From CAVPRW01 sp046727435 [NCBI: bacterium] (GTDB taxonomy: Bacteria > Tectomicrobia > Entotheonellia > J063), in contig JBKPCR010000241.1 of assembly GCA_046727435.1 (NCBI GenBank), forward strand, positions 1-9,066: DNA of 9,066 nt, given 5' to 3'. The notes beneath the pieces are model-generated. The model was not told where the DNA came from, ran no database searches, and saw only the letters and a list, made by a program, of their open reading frames with translations. This document shows, one piece after another, positions 1-5,399 of the stretch. Made by a program: the position numbers and the translations under genes. Each line of letters opens with the position of its first letter. Positions within the stretch are counted from its first letter, which is position 1.

Positions 1-567
1 TCTGATGATGTCGCCGCGCAAGCCGAGCCGACCGATGAGCAGTTGCGCAGCTATCTGAAGGAACACCCCGACGCGTTTGGCATCGAGCCGCGCTTCACAT
101 TCAGTCAGGTCTATCTCAACCCGGAGCGTCACCGCGAGAGCTTGGCGCACAACGCCGCGCAACTGCTCACGCGGTTGAATCAAACCGGCGACAAGGCTGA
201 CGTTTCCGAGCTCGGTGACCCCTTTTTGCTGGAGCACAAATTCGTAGCGCTCGCGGCCAGCGAGGTCGCGAAACAATTCGGCGAGAAGTTCGCTGCGAAA
301 TTGGGCGAACTTCGGCGCGACCAATGGCAGGGGCCGGTCGAGTCGGGCTACGGCGTGCATCTGGTGTTCGTCTCGGAAACCACGGAGGGGCGCGTCCCCA
401 CGCTGGCGGAAGTCCGCGACGCCGTCCGCGGCGAGTGGGCCAACGCCCGGCGTCTTGCGGCGAATAAGAAGTTCTACCAAGAGCCTCTCAAGCGTTACAC
501 CGTGACCATCGAACCCCCGCAACTGAGGAAAGCCGGGAAAGAACTGGCCATGGAGGCGCGACGATGA
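1..567 (+). CDS. Peptidyl-prolyl cis-trans isomerase, parvulin/SurA-like (3' part, start outside window)
   Basis: The frame is open from base 1, so the gene begins upstream; 188 codons are visible before the TGA at 565-567. The TTG at 43 is in this frame, but coding sequence continues before it, so it is not the start. The visible part begins in a linker/chaperone-like segment (PTDEQ, then EPRFTFSQVYLNP). It ends in a parvulin rotamase-type region whose recognisable core is WQGPVESGYGVHLVFV, encoded near 335-375. Proteins of this family isomerise X-Pro bonds and assist folding of exported proteins in the periplasm. A basic tail (AMEARR) closes the protein. The stop overlaps the next ATG (ATGA at 564-567), which indicates translational coupling to the HupE-type gene behind it; the foldase may serve that or another exported partner. 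Family assignment is by motif recall; the exact subfamily is uncertain because the N-terminus is missing. Confidence 0.82.
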   Translation, partial: SDDVAAQAEPTDEQLRSYLKEHPDAFGIEPRFTFSQVYLNPERHRESLAHNAAQLLTRLNQTGDKADVSELGDPFLLEHKFVALAASEVAKQFGEKFAAKLGELRRDQWQGPVESGYGVHLVFVSETTEGRVPTLAEVRDAVRGEWANARRLAANKKFYQEPLKRYTVTIEPPQLRKAGKELAMEARR

Positions 568-641
568 AACGCGCTTTCCTGCTTTTCGTTTTTCTCGCTT
601 CCCTGGTACGTGGAGCGTTCGCTCACGAGTCGCGGCCTGCT
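564..641 (+). pseudogene. Orphan signal-peptide frame of a HupE/UreJ protein, out of frame with its membrane domain
   Basis: The ATG at 564 overlaps the isomerase stop. It encodes a good Sec signal peptide (MKRAFLLFVFLASLVRGAFA) followed by HESRPA, the typical start of the mature periplasmic domain in the two-domain HupE/UreJ family. After codon 26 the frame loses similarity and becomes Arg/His-rich out-of-frame sequence until a TGA at 1014-1016. The conserved membrane part continues instead in the +1 frame from about 637. In the two-domain relatives I recall, a periplasmic domain of well over 100 residues lies between HESRPA and the first membrane helix; none of it is present here. The simplest reading is an internal deletion that also changed the frame. 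A sequencing or assembly error cannot be excluded. Confidence 0.6.
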
Positions 642-1227
642 GGCGGCCGCAGGCGCCTACTTCAAGCTCGGCATCGAGCATATTCTGTTCGGGGTGGACC
701 ACCTGCTGTTTCTACTCGGGCTGCTGCTCATCGTGAACGATCGTTGGATGCTGGTGAAGACTATCTCGTCCTTCACCGTGGCGCACAGTATCACGCTCGC
801 CATCGCCACGCTCGGGTATGCCCGCGCGCCGGAGCCGCCGCTCACAGCTGCCATCGCGCTGTCCATCCTCTTCCTCGGCCCGGAGATCGTGCGCTCGCAA
901 CGTGGGGAGACGAGTCTCACCATCCGCCATCCATGGGTGGTGGCCTTCGCCTTCGGGCTCCTGCACGGGTTCGGTTTCGCGAGCGGCCTCACCACCATGG
1001 GGCTGCCACGGGCTGAGCTTCCCTTGGCGCTGCTCCTTTTCAACCTGGGCGTCGAGGCTGGACAGATCCTGTTCGTGATTGTGGTGCTGCTCCTCGAACG
1101 CTCCTTCCGTGTGCTGGAAGTGCGCTTACCTCGCCTGATCGAAGCGCTGCCTGCATACACGGTCGGCTCCTTGGGAGCATTCTGGACGATTCAGCGAGTG
1201 GTCATCATGCTCGGAGGCACACGATGA
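610..1227 (+). CDS. HupE/UreJ-family membrane protein, membrane domain only (N-terminus probably lost)
   Basis: As read from the GTG at 610, this is a 205-residue, mostly hydrophobic protein with about six membrane helices. It carries GIEHILFGVDHLLF (residues 21-34), which contains the HX5DH pattern (H24, D30, H31). It also has VAHS at 57-60, FGLLHGFGFA at 115-124 and FNLGVEAGQ at 144-152, all marks of the HupE/UreJ-2 family. HupE/UreJ proteins are thought to carry nickel or cobalt across the inner membrane. The GTG has no Shine-Dalgarno sequence in front of it and its first residues look unlike the family, so the start is doubtful. A native signal peptide lies in another frame at 564. Either the gene is broken, or translation begins at 564 and must shift +1, or an internal start yields a short but complete membrane domain. 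The NicO-fusion gene follows after 70 nt, suggesting a metal-transport operon. Confidence 0.75.
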   Translation: MERSLTSRGLLAAAGAYFKLGIEHILFGVDHLLFLLGLLLIVNDRWMLVKTISSFTVAHSITLAIATLGYARAPEPPLTAAIALSILFLGPEIVRSQRGETSLTIRHPWVVAFAFGLLHGFGFASGLTTMGLPRAELPLALLLFNLGVEAGQILFVIVVLLLERSFRVLEVRLPRLIEALPAYTVGSLGAFWTIQRVVIMLGGTR

Positions 1228-1286
1228 AAGGGCTCTGAACCGGGGATCTCCTAGGGGCTTGGTCGCCACGTGTTGCCGGCTCTACT

Positions 1287-1291
1287 GAGGA
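1287..1291 (+). promoter_or_regulatory. Ribosome binding site of the HupE-NicO fusion gene
   Basis: GAGGA lies six bases before the ATG at 1298 and fixes that start. The next ATG in frame would remove the signal peptide. Confidence 0.7.
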
Positions 1292-1297
1292 ATTATC

Positions 1298-2803
1298 ATG
1301 AAGCCATGGCGCCTTTTGCCGTTCCCTACAGCCGTCGCCCTCGGTACACTCTTGCCAGCCCGGGCGTCGGCCCATCTGGTCAATACCGACGTGGGAGAAT
1401 TCTATGCTGGAATGATGCACCCACTCACCTCGGCGGAGCATCTGCTGCCTATTCTGGTGCTGGCGCTCCTGGCCAGCCAGTGCGGCAAGCCCGCCGCGCG
1501 CGCCACCCTCCTTGCCTTCCCCATGGCGCTTCTGGTGGGGACCCTGGCGGGGAGCCGGCTACCTCCGTTCGCCTTCTTGCACCTCGCGAATCTGGTGGTC
1601 CTCCTGGGGTTGGGGGGCCTGCTCGCCCTGGGCGACCGCCTCAAGCATATCCCCCCGGCGGCGGTGGGCGGGCTCGCTCTGCTGACCGGCGTGATTCTCG
1701 GGTACCGCAGCGGCATCGACATGGCCAGCTCGAAGGTGGCGGCCCAGTTCATCCCCGGGGTAGCGCTCACGGGGCTCATCGTTGTCGCACTGATCGCGGC
1801 CTGGGTCCCGATGGCATCTTCACGCTTCAACCGCATGCTCAGAACGCTGGCGGGAGGGGCCTTCGGGGTGGCTGGGATGGTGCTGTTGCTCGAACTCCTG
1901 ACCGACGCTGCATTACCCTCTGCTCGGGGGACCAGGCTGCCGGGGCAGGAGGACCTGCTGGCTATGCTGCGGGCGGGCGAGCCCAGTGTGCCGCTCGTCA
2001 TGGGGGCGCTTTTGGCGGTCACGATCTGGGGTGCAGGCCACGCCCTGACGCCAGGCCACGGCAAGACGATCGTGGCGGCATACTTGATCGGCTCGCGTAG
2101 CACGCCGTGGCACGCGCTGTACTTGGGCCTGACGGTGACACTGACCCACACCCTCGGGGTCTTCGCCCTCGGGCTCGTAGCCTTGTTCGCCTCGCAATAT
2201 ATGCTCCCTGAGCAACTCTACCCTTGGCTAGGTGCAGTCTCTGGGTTGATTGTGGTGGGTCTGGGGGGAACAATGCTCTGGGGGCGTGTCCGGACGCTGC
2301 TGGCGCGACGCGGGCATGATCATCCCCATGATTCCTATGACCATGGTCACGATCACCACGACCGCTCTCACGAACATGGACACCTCTACGACCATGGTCA
2401 CGGCCATCCCCACAGGCAAGCACACCATCATATGCACGACCATGAGCACGGGCATTCTCACCTGCCGCCCGGAACCGACGGTTCGCCGGTCACCTGGCGG
2501 TCTCTGCTGGCGCTTGGCGTCTCGGGGGGACTCCTGCCGTGCCCGTCGGCGCTCGTCCTGCTCCTCACAGCCGTGTCCCTCAACCGGTCGGCCCTGGGGA
2601 TGGTCCTGGTAGTTGCCTTCAGTCTCGGGCTCGCTGGAGTGCTGACGATGGTGGGACTCCTGTTTATGAAGGGCAGTCGGCTTGTCCAGCAACTACCCCG
2701 GGTGGGTACGTGGAGCTCGCTCCTGCCCGCGGCCAGCGCCCTGGTCATCATGATGATCGGCATCTGGCTCACGGCCGAAGCCGTGTCGCGGCTCCAGGTC
2801 TGA
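1298..2803 (+). CDS. HupE/UreJ-like domain fused to NicO/RcnA-type nickel/cobalt transporter
   Basis: This is a 501-residue polytopic membrane protein. Residues 1-25 look like a signal peptide ending ARASA, followed by AHLVNT. Residues 26 to about 200 resemble HupE/UreJ: H41 and E47-H48 give an HX5EH version of the HX5DH metal motif, and about six helices follow. At the place of the second HupE motif (FHGxxHGxE) there is ILGYRSGID (133-141), without histidines. Residues 228-495 form a NicO-type transporter with GAGHALTPGHGK (245-256), LTHTLGVFALG (282-292) and GVSGGLLPCPSALV (407-420). Between them lies a loop with 22 His in residues 340-388, as in RcnA-like Ni/Co exporters, probably a metal-binding loop. 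Direction of transport cannot be read from sequence: RcnA exports, HupE imports. A GAGGA ribosome site supports the start. The gene follows another HupE-type gene by 70 nt and probably shares its transcript. Confidence 0.85.
   Translation: MKPWRLLPFPTAVALGTLLPARASAHLVNTDVGEFYAGMMHPLTSAEHLLPILVLALLASQCGKPAARATLLAFPMALLVGTLAGSRLPPFAFLHLANLVVLLGLGGLLALGDRLKHIPPAAVGGLALLTGVILGYRSGIDMASSKVAAQFIPGVALTGLIVVALIAAWVPMASSRFNRMLRTLAGGAFGVAGMVLLLELLTDAALPSARGTRLPGQEDLLAMLRAGEPSVPLVMGALLAVTIWGAGHALTPGHGKTIVAAYLIGSRSTPWHALYLGLTVTLTHTLGVFALGLVALFASQYMLPEQLYPWLGAVSGLIVVGLGGTMLWGRVRTLLARRGHDHPHDSYDHGHDHHDRSHEHGHLYDHGHGHPHRQAHHHMHDHEHGHSHLPPGTDGSPVTWRSLLALGVSGGLLPCPSALVLLLTAVSLNRSALGMVLVVAFSLGLAGVLTMVGLLFMKGSRLVQQLPRVGTWSSLLPAASALVIMMIGIWLTAEAVSRLQV
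2315..2461 (+). repeat. Histidine-rich loop coding segment with internal duplication
   Basis: This segment encodes residues 340-388 of the transporter, 22 of 49 being His, mixed with Asp and Gly. A 13-base direct repeat GACCATGGTCACG occurs at 2339-2351 and 2390-2402. The copies are exactly 51 bases (17 codons) apart, so both read DHGH in frame. This suggests the loop grew by in-frame tandem duplication. Confidence 0.7.
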
Positions 2804-2809
2804 AGCGAG

Positions 2810-2836
2810 TGGACATGGTCTCGAACGCAGTAGAAT
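2810..2836 (+). promoter_or_regulatory. Possible sigma70-type promoter for the Cys-rich lipoprotein
   Basis: TGGACA at 2810-2815 (5 of 6 to TTGACA) and TAGAAT at 2831-2836 (5 of 6 to TATAAT) are separated by a 15-base spacer, which is shorter than ideal. They lie just after the transporter stop codon and would give a leader of roughly 145 nt before the ATG at 2989. The region is more AT-rich than the flanking genes. This is a prediction from consensus only. Confidence 0.35.
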
Positions 2837-2973
2837 GCAGTATGAAAAGGTTAACACATCGAGATAAGGCAGTTTTTTCGTCTGGCTTTGAGTGTTCTGT
2901 CGGTCCGTGGCACGGGCGGCTTCTGTCCTCAAACGCGACTTGTTGGACGTGCACGATCGTTTGACCAGTCATG

Positions 2974-2982
2974 AAAGGAGGA
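2974..2982 (+). promoter_or_regulatory. Strong ribosome binding site deciding the start at 2989
   Basis: AAAGGAGGA is a near-perfect Shine-Dalgarno sequence six bases before the ATG at 2989. An in-frame ATG at 2971 lies before it, so this ribosome site would be inside the coding sequence if 2971 were used. The start is therefore 2989. Confidence 0.8.
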
Positions 2983-2988
2983 TCACAC

Positions 2989-3330
2989 ATGCCAAAGTCG
3001 TTCACCCGCTTGGCGCTCACCGTTATGCTCTTCGCAGCGGGGTGCGCTAGCCAGGCGGAATTTCTGAACAATAATCAAGACAATGCGACGCACACAGCGG
3101 TAGCCCGCGCACAATTCGAGATGAACTGTCAACAGGTGACACCGGTCATTATTTCGGGAGAAGTCGTCCAGCCCGCCCTCCAAGGGCCCTGGGTGAATGG
3201 AATCCAACGGGCTGAATATACGATCGGCGTACGTGGCTGTGGACGGCGCACCACGTTTGTCGTCATTTGTCCCCAGTATGGGGATGGCTGTTTTGCTGCC
3301 GGCCCCGGCCGCTTCCACGATTGGCAATAA
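2989..3330 (+). CDS. Small cysteine-rich lipoprotein of unknown function
   Basis: This is a 113-residue protein with a short basic N-terminus, a hydrophobic core and a lipobox-like FAAGC, so C19 is the probable lipidated residue. The -3 position is Ala rather than the preferred Leu. The mature part has four further cysteines (C47, C84, C95, C101), which in the periplasm could form two disulfides. Visible blocks are ARAQFEMNC, VVQPALQGP, RAEYTIGVRGCGRRTTFVVICP and GDGCFAAG. From memory these resemble a family of small uncharacterised secreted proteins of Gram-negative bacteria, but I cannot name a domain. The start is set by the ribosome site ending at 2982. The gene stands apart from its neighbours (185 nt before, 211 nt after), so it may be transcribed alone. 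Lack of an Asp at +2 suggests outer-membrane sorting if the enterobacterial rule applies. Confidence 0.72.
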   Translation: MPKSFTRLALTVMLFAAGCASQAEFLNNNQDNATHTAVARAQFEMNCQQVTPVIISGEVVQPALQGPWVNGIQRAEYTIGVRGCGRRTTFVVICPQYGDGCFAAGPGRFHDWQ

Positions 3331-3360
3331 GTGTGGTATCTTGCCTGGGCCGCCAGCGAA

Positions 3361-3386
3361 GCGCCCGGGTGACCTGCACCCGACGC
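3361..3386 (+). other. Possible stem-loop after the Cys-rich lipoprotein gene
   Basis: CGGGTG (3366-3371) pairs with CACCCG (3377-3382) across a five-base loop. The stem can extend through GCG/CGC after a small bulge. It lies 30 bases after the stop at 3330 but no T-run follows, so it is only a weak candidate for a terminator. Confidence 0.3.
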
Positions 3387-3530
3387 CCGGTGGGCCAATC
3401 GCATCAACCTGCACCTGGCGCTGGGCGGCAGCTTCAAGACCACACCCGCGGTGGCCTCCCCACACGCGACCGCCGTGACCTTGCCGTCACTTCATGTAGG
3501 AAGGCAGTGGTGAACCCGATGGAGAACGAG

Positions 3531-3536
3531 AGGAGG
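3531..3536 (+). promoter_or_regulatory. Ribosome binding site of the 174-residue lipoprotein gene
   Basis: AGGAGG lies five bases before the ATG at 3542. An ATG at 3536 opens only two codons before a stop, so 3542 is the start. Confidence 0.75.
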
Positions 3537-3541
3537 ATGCG

Positions 3542-4066
3542 ATGAGAACGAGACTGCTGATTCCACTGTTGACTCTCGTGTTGGTGGCGGGCTGTGTCTC
3601 GCAGAGCCCGAACCAGGCGGCCGGAACTAGAGGAGCCTCGCCTGACGCAGGACCAACGCCTGACGCGCGCTTTCAGGTGACGACGACTTCGATTTCCCCT
3701 GGGATGGGGCTCAGTTGGGGCGACGGCCGCCTCGCCGACAACTACATGGACTATAAGTTTAGGGTGGAAGCGTTAACGCTCAACGAGTGGAATGATCGGT
3801 ATGCCGAAAGCGGCCAGCAGGTCACCCTCTATGGCAGCGTCTACCATCTGAAGGATGTCCCTGACTTCGCCGGTACCTATACCGTGGCGACGCCAGCGGT
3901 GACGGCCTCCGTGGGGGGCTCTGACAGCAGCCGCGTGTACCAGAACGATAAGGGCGTCATCATCCGCATGACAGGGAGATTTGTATCTGGGGCACTCGGC
4001 ATGACGGGCAATTTCGACGTGCGACTGCTCAAGAATGATTTCATAGTCACGCTCAGAGCTTTTTAA
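3542..4066 (+). CDS. Secreted lipoprotein, unnamed family with SWGDG motif
   Basis: The 174-residue product has a clear lipoprotein signal (MRTRLLIPLL, then LVLVAGC), with C18 as the lipid site. A low-complexity Pro/Ala/Gly linker to about residue 42 follows, as is common for lipoproteins that reach away from the membrane. The folded part (about 44-174) looks all-beta. It carries SISPGMGLSWGDGRL (50-64), a YKFRVEAL segment (71-78), then LYGSVYHLKDVPDFAGTY (96-113) and NDKGVIIRM (135-143). I recall this pattern, GxSWGDGxL followed by a DFxGTY block and an NxxGVxIxL strand, from small uncharacterised secreted proteins of Proteobacteria, but I cannot attach a reliable family name or function. 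The start is supported by AGGAGG. A strong stem-loop begins 10 bases after the stop, so transcription probably ends here. Confidence 0.78.
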   Translation: MRTRLLIPLLTLVLVAGCVSQSPNQAAGTRGASPDAGPTPDARFQVTTTSISPGMGLSWGDGRLADNYMDYKFRVEALTLNEWNDRYAESGQQVTLYGSVYHLKDVPDFAGTYTVATPAVTASVGGSDSSRVYQNDKGVIIRMTGRFVSGALGMTGNFDVRLLKNDFIVTLRAF

Positions 4067-4075
4067 GGGCGACAG

Positions 4076-4120
4076 GGCCTTGGACCACCGCTACGAGGCG
4101 ATCGCGGTGGTCCAGGGGCC
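4076..4120 (+). terminator. Strong stem-loop, probable transcription terminator
   Basis: TGGACCACCGC (4081-4091) and GCGGTGGTCCA (4104-4114) form an 11-bp perfect stem with a 12-base loop. GGCC at 4076-4079 and at 4117-4120 extend it by four pairs past a small internal loop. It sits 10 bases after the TAA at 4064-4066. No T-run follows, so it is not a textbook intrinsic terminator, but it could end transcription or protect the mRNA 3' end. Confidence 0.6.
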
Positions 4121-4404
4121 AGCGGACGACAGGCCGTGTCTCCGGGAATGGGACTAACGTCCTATCCACATGGGTCTAAAGCCTGATTTTCCCCACGACG
4201 GTAAAGTGTTAAGTTGCAATCTTCTCCAAAGTGGCGCGACGTGGCCGCGCTCGCCGACGTGAGCGATCTTGAGCGTCGAGGGCGCCGCTGCCTGCGAGGC
4301 CACCGAAGCGAACGTCGAGGCCGACGCGCAACCCGTCGCTAAGGGCATTGGGAACCAGCTCAAACCCTTCTTTGCGGGTAAGGGATGGATGATCGTTCAG
4401 TGAG
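4121..4404 (+). other. Non-coding stretch with possible decayed gene remnant
   Basis: This is most of the 355-nt gap between the stop at 4066 and the ATG at 4422. No intact gene is visible. Two adjoining open stretches on the + strand look coding-like. Frame 2 from about 4214 reads SPKWRDVAALADVSDLE. Frame 3 from 4263 to the TGA at 4401-4403 ends QPVAKGIGNQLKPFFAGKGW. A single frameshift near 4262-4275 would join them into a protein of about 65 residues. I recognise neither piece. No ribosome site or good start was seen. It may be the degraded end of a lost gene or chance open frame in GC-rich DNA. Confidence 0.3.
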
Positions 4405-4421
4405 CCGGAAGGAACCTCTAG

Positions 4422-5180
4422 ATGATCGATACGCCGCCTTCTGAGACACAGCAGGAGCCTGGGTCACCGCAGCCGAAGCGTCATCGCTGGTGGAAGCGGA
4501 TAGCCATGGTGGCAGGTGTGTTGATCATGGCATACCTGGCTGTGGCCTACGTCACGTTGCCAATCTTCTGGATGCGCTACACCCATCATCACCCCTCGTT
4601 GGCTGATATTCCGAACATCACACATACCGCCGATGGCATCCCGGGCGATCCGCTGAATGTGTCACTGATCGGCACGGAAACCGAACTGAAAAGGATCATG
4701 CGGGCGGCTCAGTGGTATCCGGCCGATCCGCTGTCACTGCGCAGCCGTCTCGAGATCGCCAGTGCGGCCGTTTTCGAACATCCGTACGACGATGCTCCGG
4801 TCAGCAACTTGTACTTGTGGGGGCGCAAAGAAGACCTGGCCTTCGAGCAGCCCGTTGGCAATGATCCGCGACAACGCCACCATGTGCGCTTCTGGCGCTC
4901 GGACAAACGTAATCCAGATGGTCGTCCGGTGTGGGTCGGGGCGGCTATTTTCGACGAGAGGGTTGGTCTCAGCCATACCACGGGCCAAATCACGCATCAT
5001 ACGGCACCCGATATCGATGCCGAGCGTGATACACTGTTTGCCGACCTACAGCGAACCGGCGAGCTCTCGGAAGTGTACTTCGTCGATGGCTTCCACCACA
5101 TCCGCCAGGGGCGAAACGGCGGTGGAGATCCCTGGTTCACGGATGGCAGACTGGAAGTGGGTGTTATCCGTGCGAAGTGA
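4422..5180 (+). CDS. LssY C-terminal domain membrane protein
   Basis: This is a 252-residue protein. A polar, basic N-terminus (PKRHRWWKR, 18-26) precedes one membrane helix at about 27-50, so the protein is anchored N-in with a large periplasmic domain. Residues about 60-248 match the LssY_C domain: HTADGIPGDPLNV (68-80), WYPADPLSLRS (98-108), FEQPVGND (141-148), RHHVRFWRS (152-160), GLSHTTGQITHH (182-193) and GRNGGGDPWFTDG (230-242). LssY_C is found alone, as here, or at the end of larger PAP2/DedA-type membrane proteins; its biochemical role is not settled to my knowledge. The many conserved His, Asp and Asn residues would allow a catalytic or metal-binding site, but that is inference. A GGAAGGAA ribosome site (4407-4414) with a seven-base spacer supports this start. 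It appears to be a single-gene unit. Confidence 0.88.
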   Translation: MIDTPPSETQQEPGSPQPKRHRWWKRIAMVAGVLIMAYLAVAYVTLPIFWMRYTHHHPSLADIPNITHTADGIPGDPLNVSLIGTETELKRIMRAAQWYPADPLSLRSRLEIASAAVFEHPYDDAPVSNLYLWGRKEDLAFEQPVGNDPRQRHHVRFWRSDKRNPDGRPVWVGAAIFDERVGLSHTTGQITHHTAPDIDAERDTLFADLQRTGELSEVYFVDGFHHIRQGRNGGGDPWFTDGRLEVGVIRAK

Positions 5181-5230
5181 GGACGTATTTTTGCGCTGCA
5201 CCTACATCAGATCACAGGAGAGGGATGTAC

Positions 5231-5296
5231 CTGTATTCCGGTTCATCCTCTGTATAGCGAGCGTCAGGCGCACGAAAACAGGCAGCAAATATACAG
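5231..5296 (+). promoter_or_regulatory. Repeated CTGTAT/ATACAG motifs upstream of the OmpA-like lipoprotein
   Basis: CTGTAT occurs at 5231-5236 and 5250-5255. The second copy, extended to CTGTATA (5250-5256), is mirrored by TATACAG at 5290-5296. The spacing is wide (33 bases), so this could be paired operator half-sites or chance. No regulator can be named. Confidence 0.2.
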
Positions 5297-5299
5297 ACG

Positions 5300-5308
5300 T
5301 GCTACGAT
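5300..5308 (+). promoter_or_regulatory. Possible extended -10 promoter for the OmpA-MscS genes
   Basis: TGC followed by TACGAT (5303-5308) fits an extended -10 element (TGnTAnnnT, 4 of 6 in the hexamer). No good -35 box lies 16-18 bases upstream, which is tolerated by extended -10 promoters. It would give a leader of about 85 nt. Confidence 0.25.
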
Positions 5309-5337
5309 GCGTGTTCCAATGTCGTGCAGGGCCGAAG

Positions 5338-5376
5338 TGGGCGGACGCGTGGTTCGCCCATTGCTGGAGTGCTCCA
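5338..5376 (+). other. Leader stem-loop and short dyad before the OmpA-like gene
   Basis: TGGGCGGAC (5338-5346) pairs with GTTCGCCCA (5352-5360), nine pairs including one G-U, around a five-base loop. It is followed by the dyad TGGAG-TG-CTCCA (5365-5376). Both lie within 65 bases of the ATG at 5400, so they would sit in the mRNA leader or act as an operator. No T-run follows. Confidence 0.4.
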
Positions 5377-5399
5377 CTGTGAGAGGAAAGGAGAGATTC

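Noticed and set aside
642-1016. Continuation of the 564 frame as a 150-residue protein
   Set aside because: After HESRPA the product is Arg/His-rich with no family likeness, while the overlapping +1 frame encodes a clear HupE membrane domain.
2887-2933. Inverted repeat TTTGAG/CTCAAA with an internal direct repeat TTCTGTC
   Set aside because: The arms are only six bases with a 35-base loop, and no further pairing supports a terminator or riboswitch. Expected by chance.
3331-3510. Open stretch after the Cys-rich lipoprotein reading NRINLHLALGGSFKTTPA before a stop at 3508-3510
   Set aside because: It lies in the same frame after the stop at 3328-3330 and is interrupted by another TGA at 3370-3372, with no start or ribosome site. 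It is short enough to be chance in GC-rich DNA, though a decayed fragment is possible.
4154-4363. Reverse-strand 69-residue open frame in the 355-nt gap
   Set aside because: No ribosome site or recognisable protein features; composition fits an antisense shadow.
5307-5399. Upstream ATG at 5307 as start of the OmpA-like lipoprotein
   Set aside because: It would place 31 residues before the lipoprotein signal and has no ribosome site; AAGGAG before 5400 decides the start.
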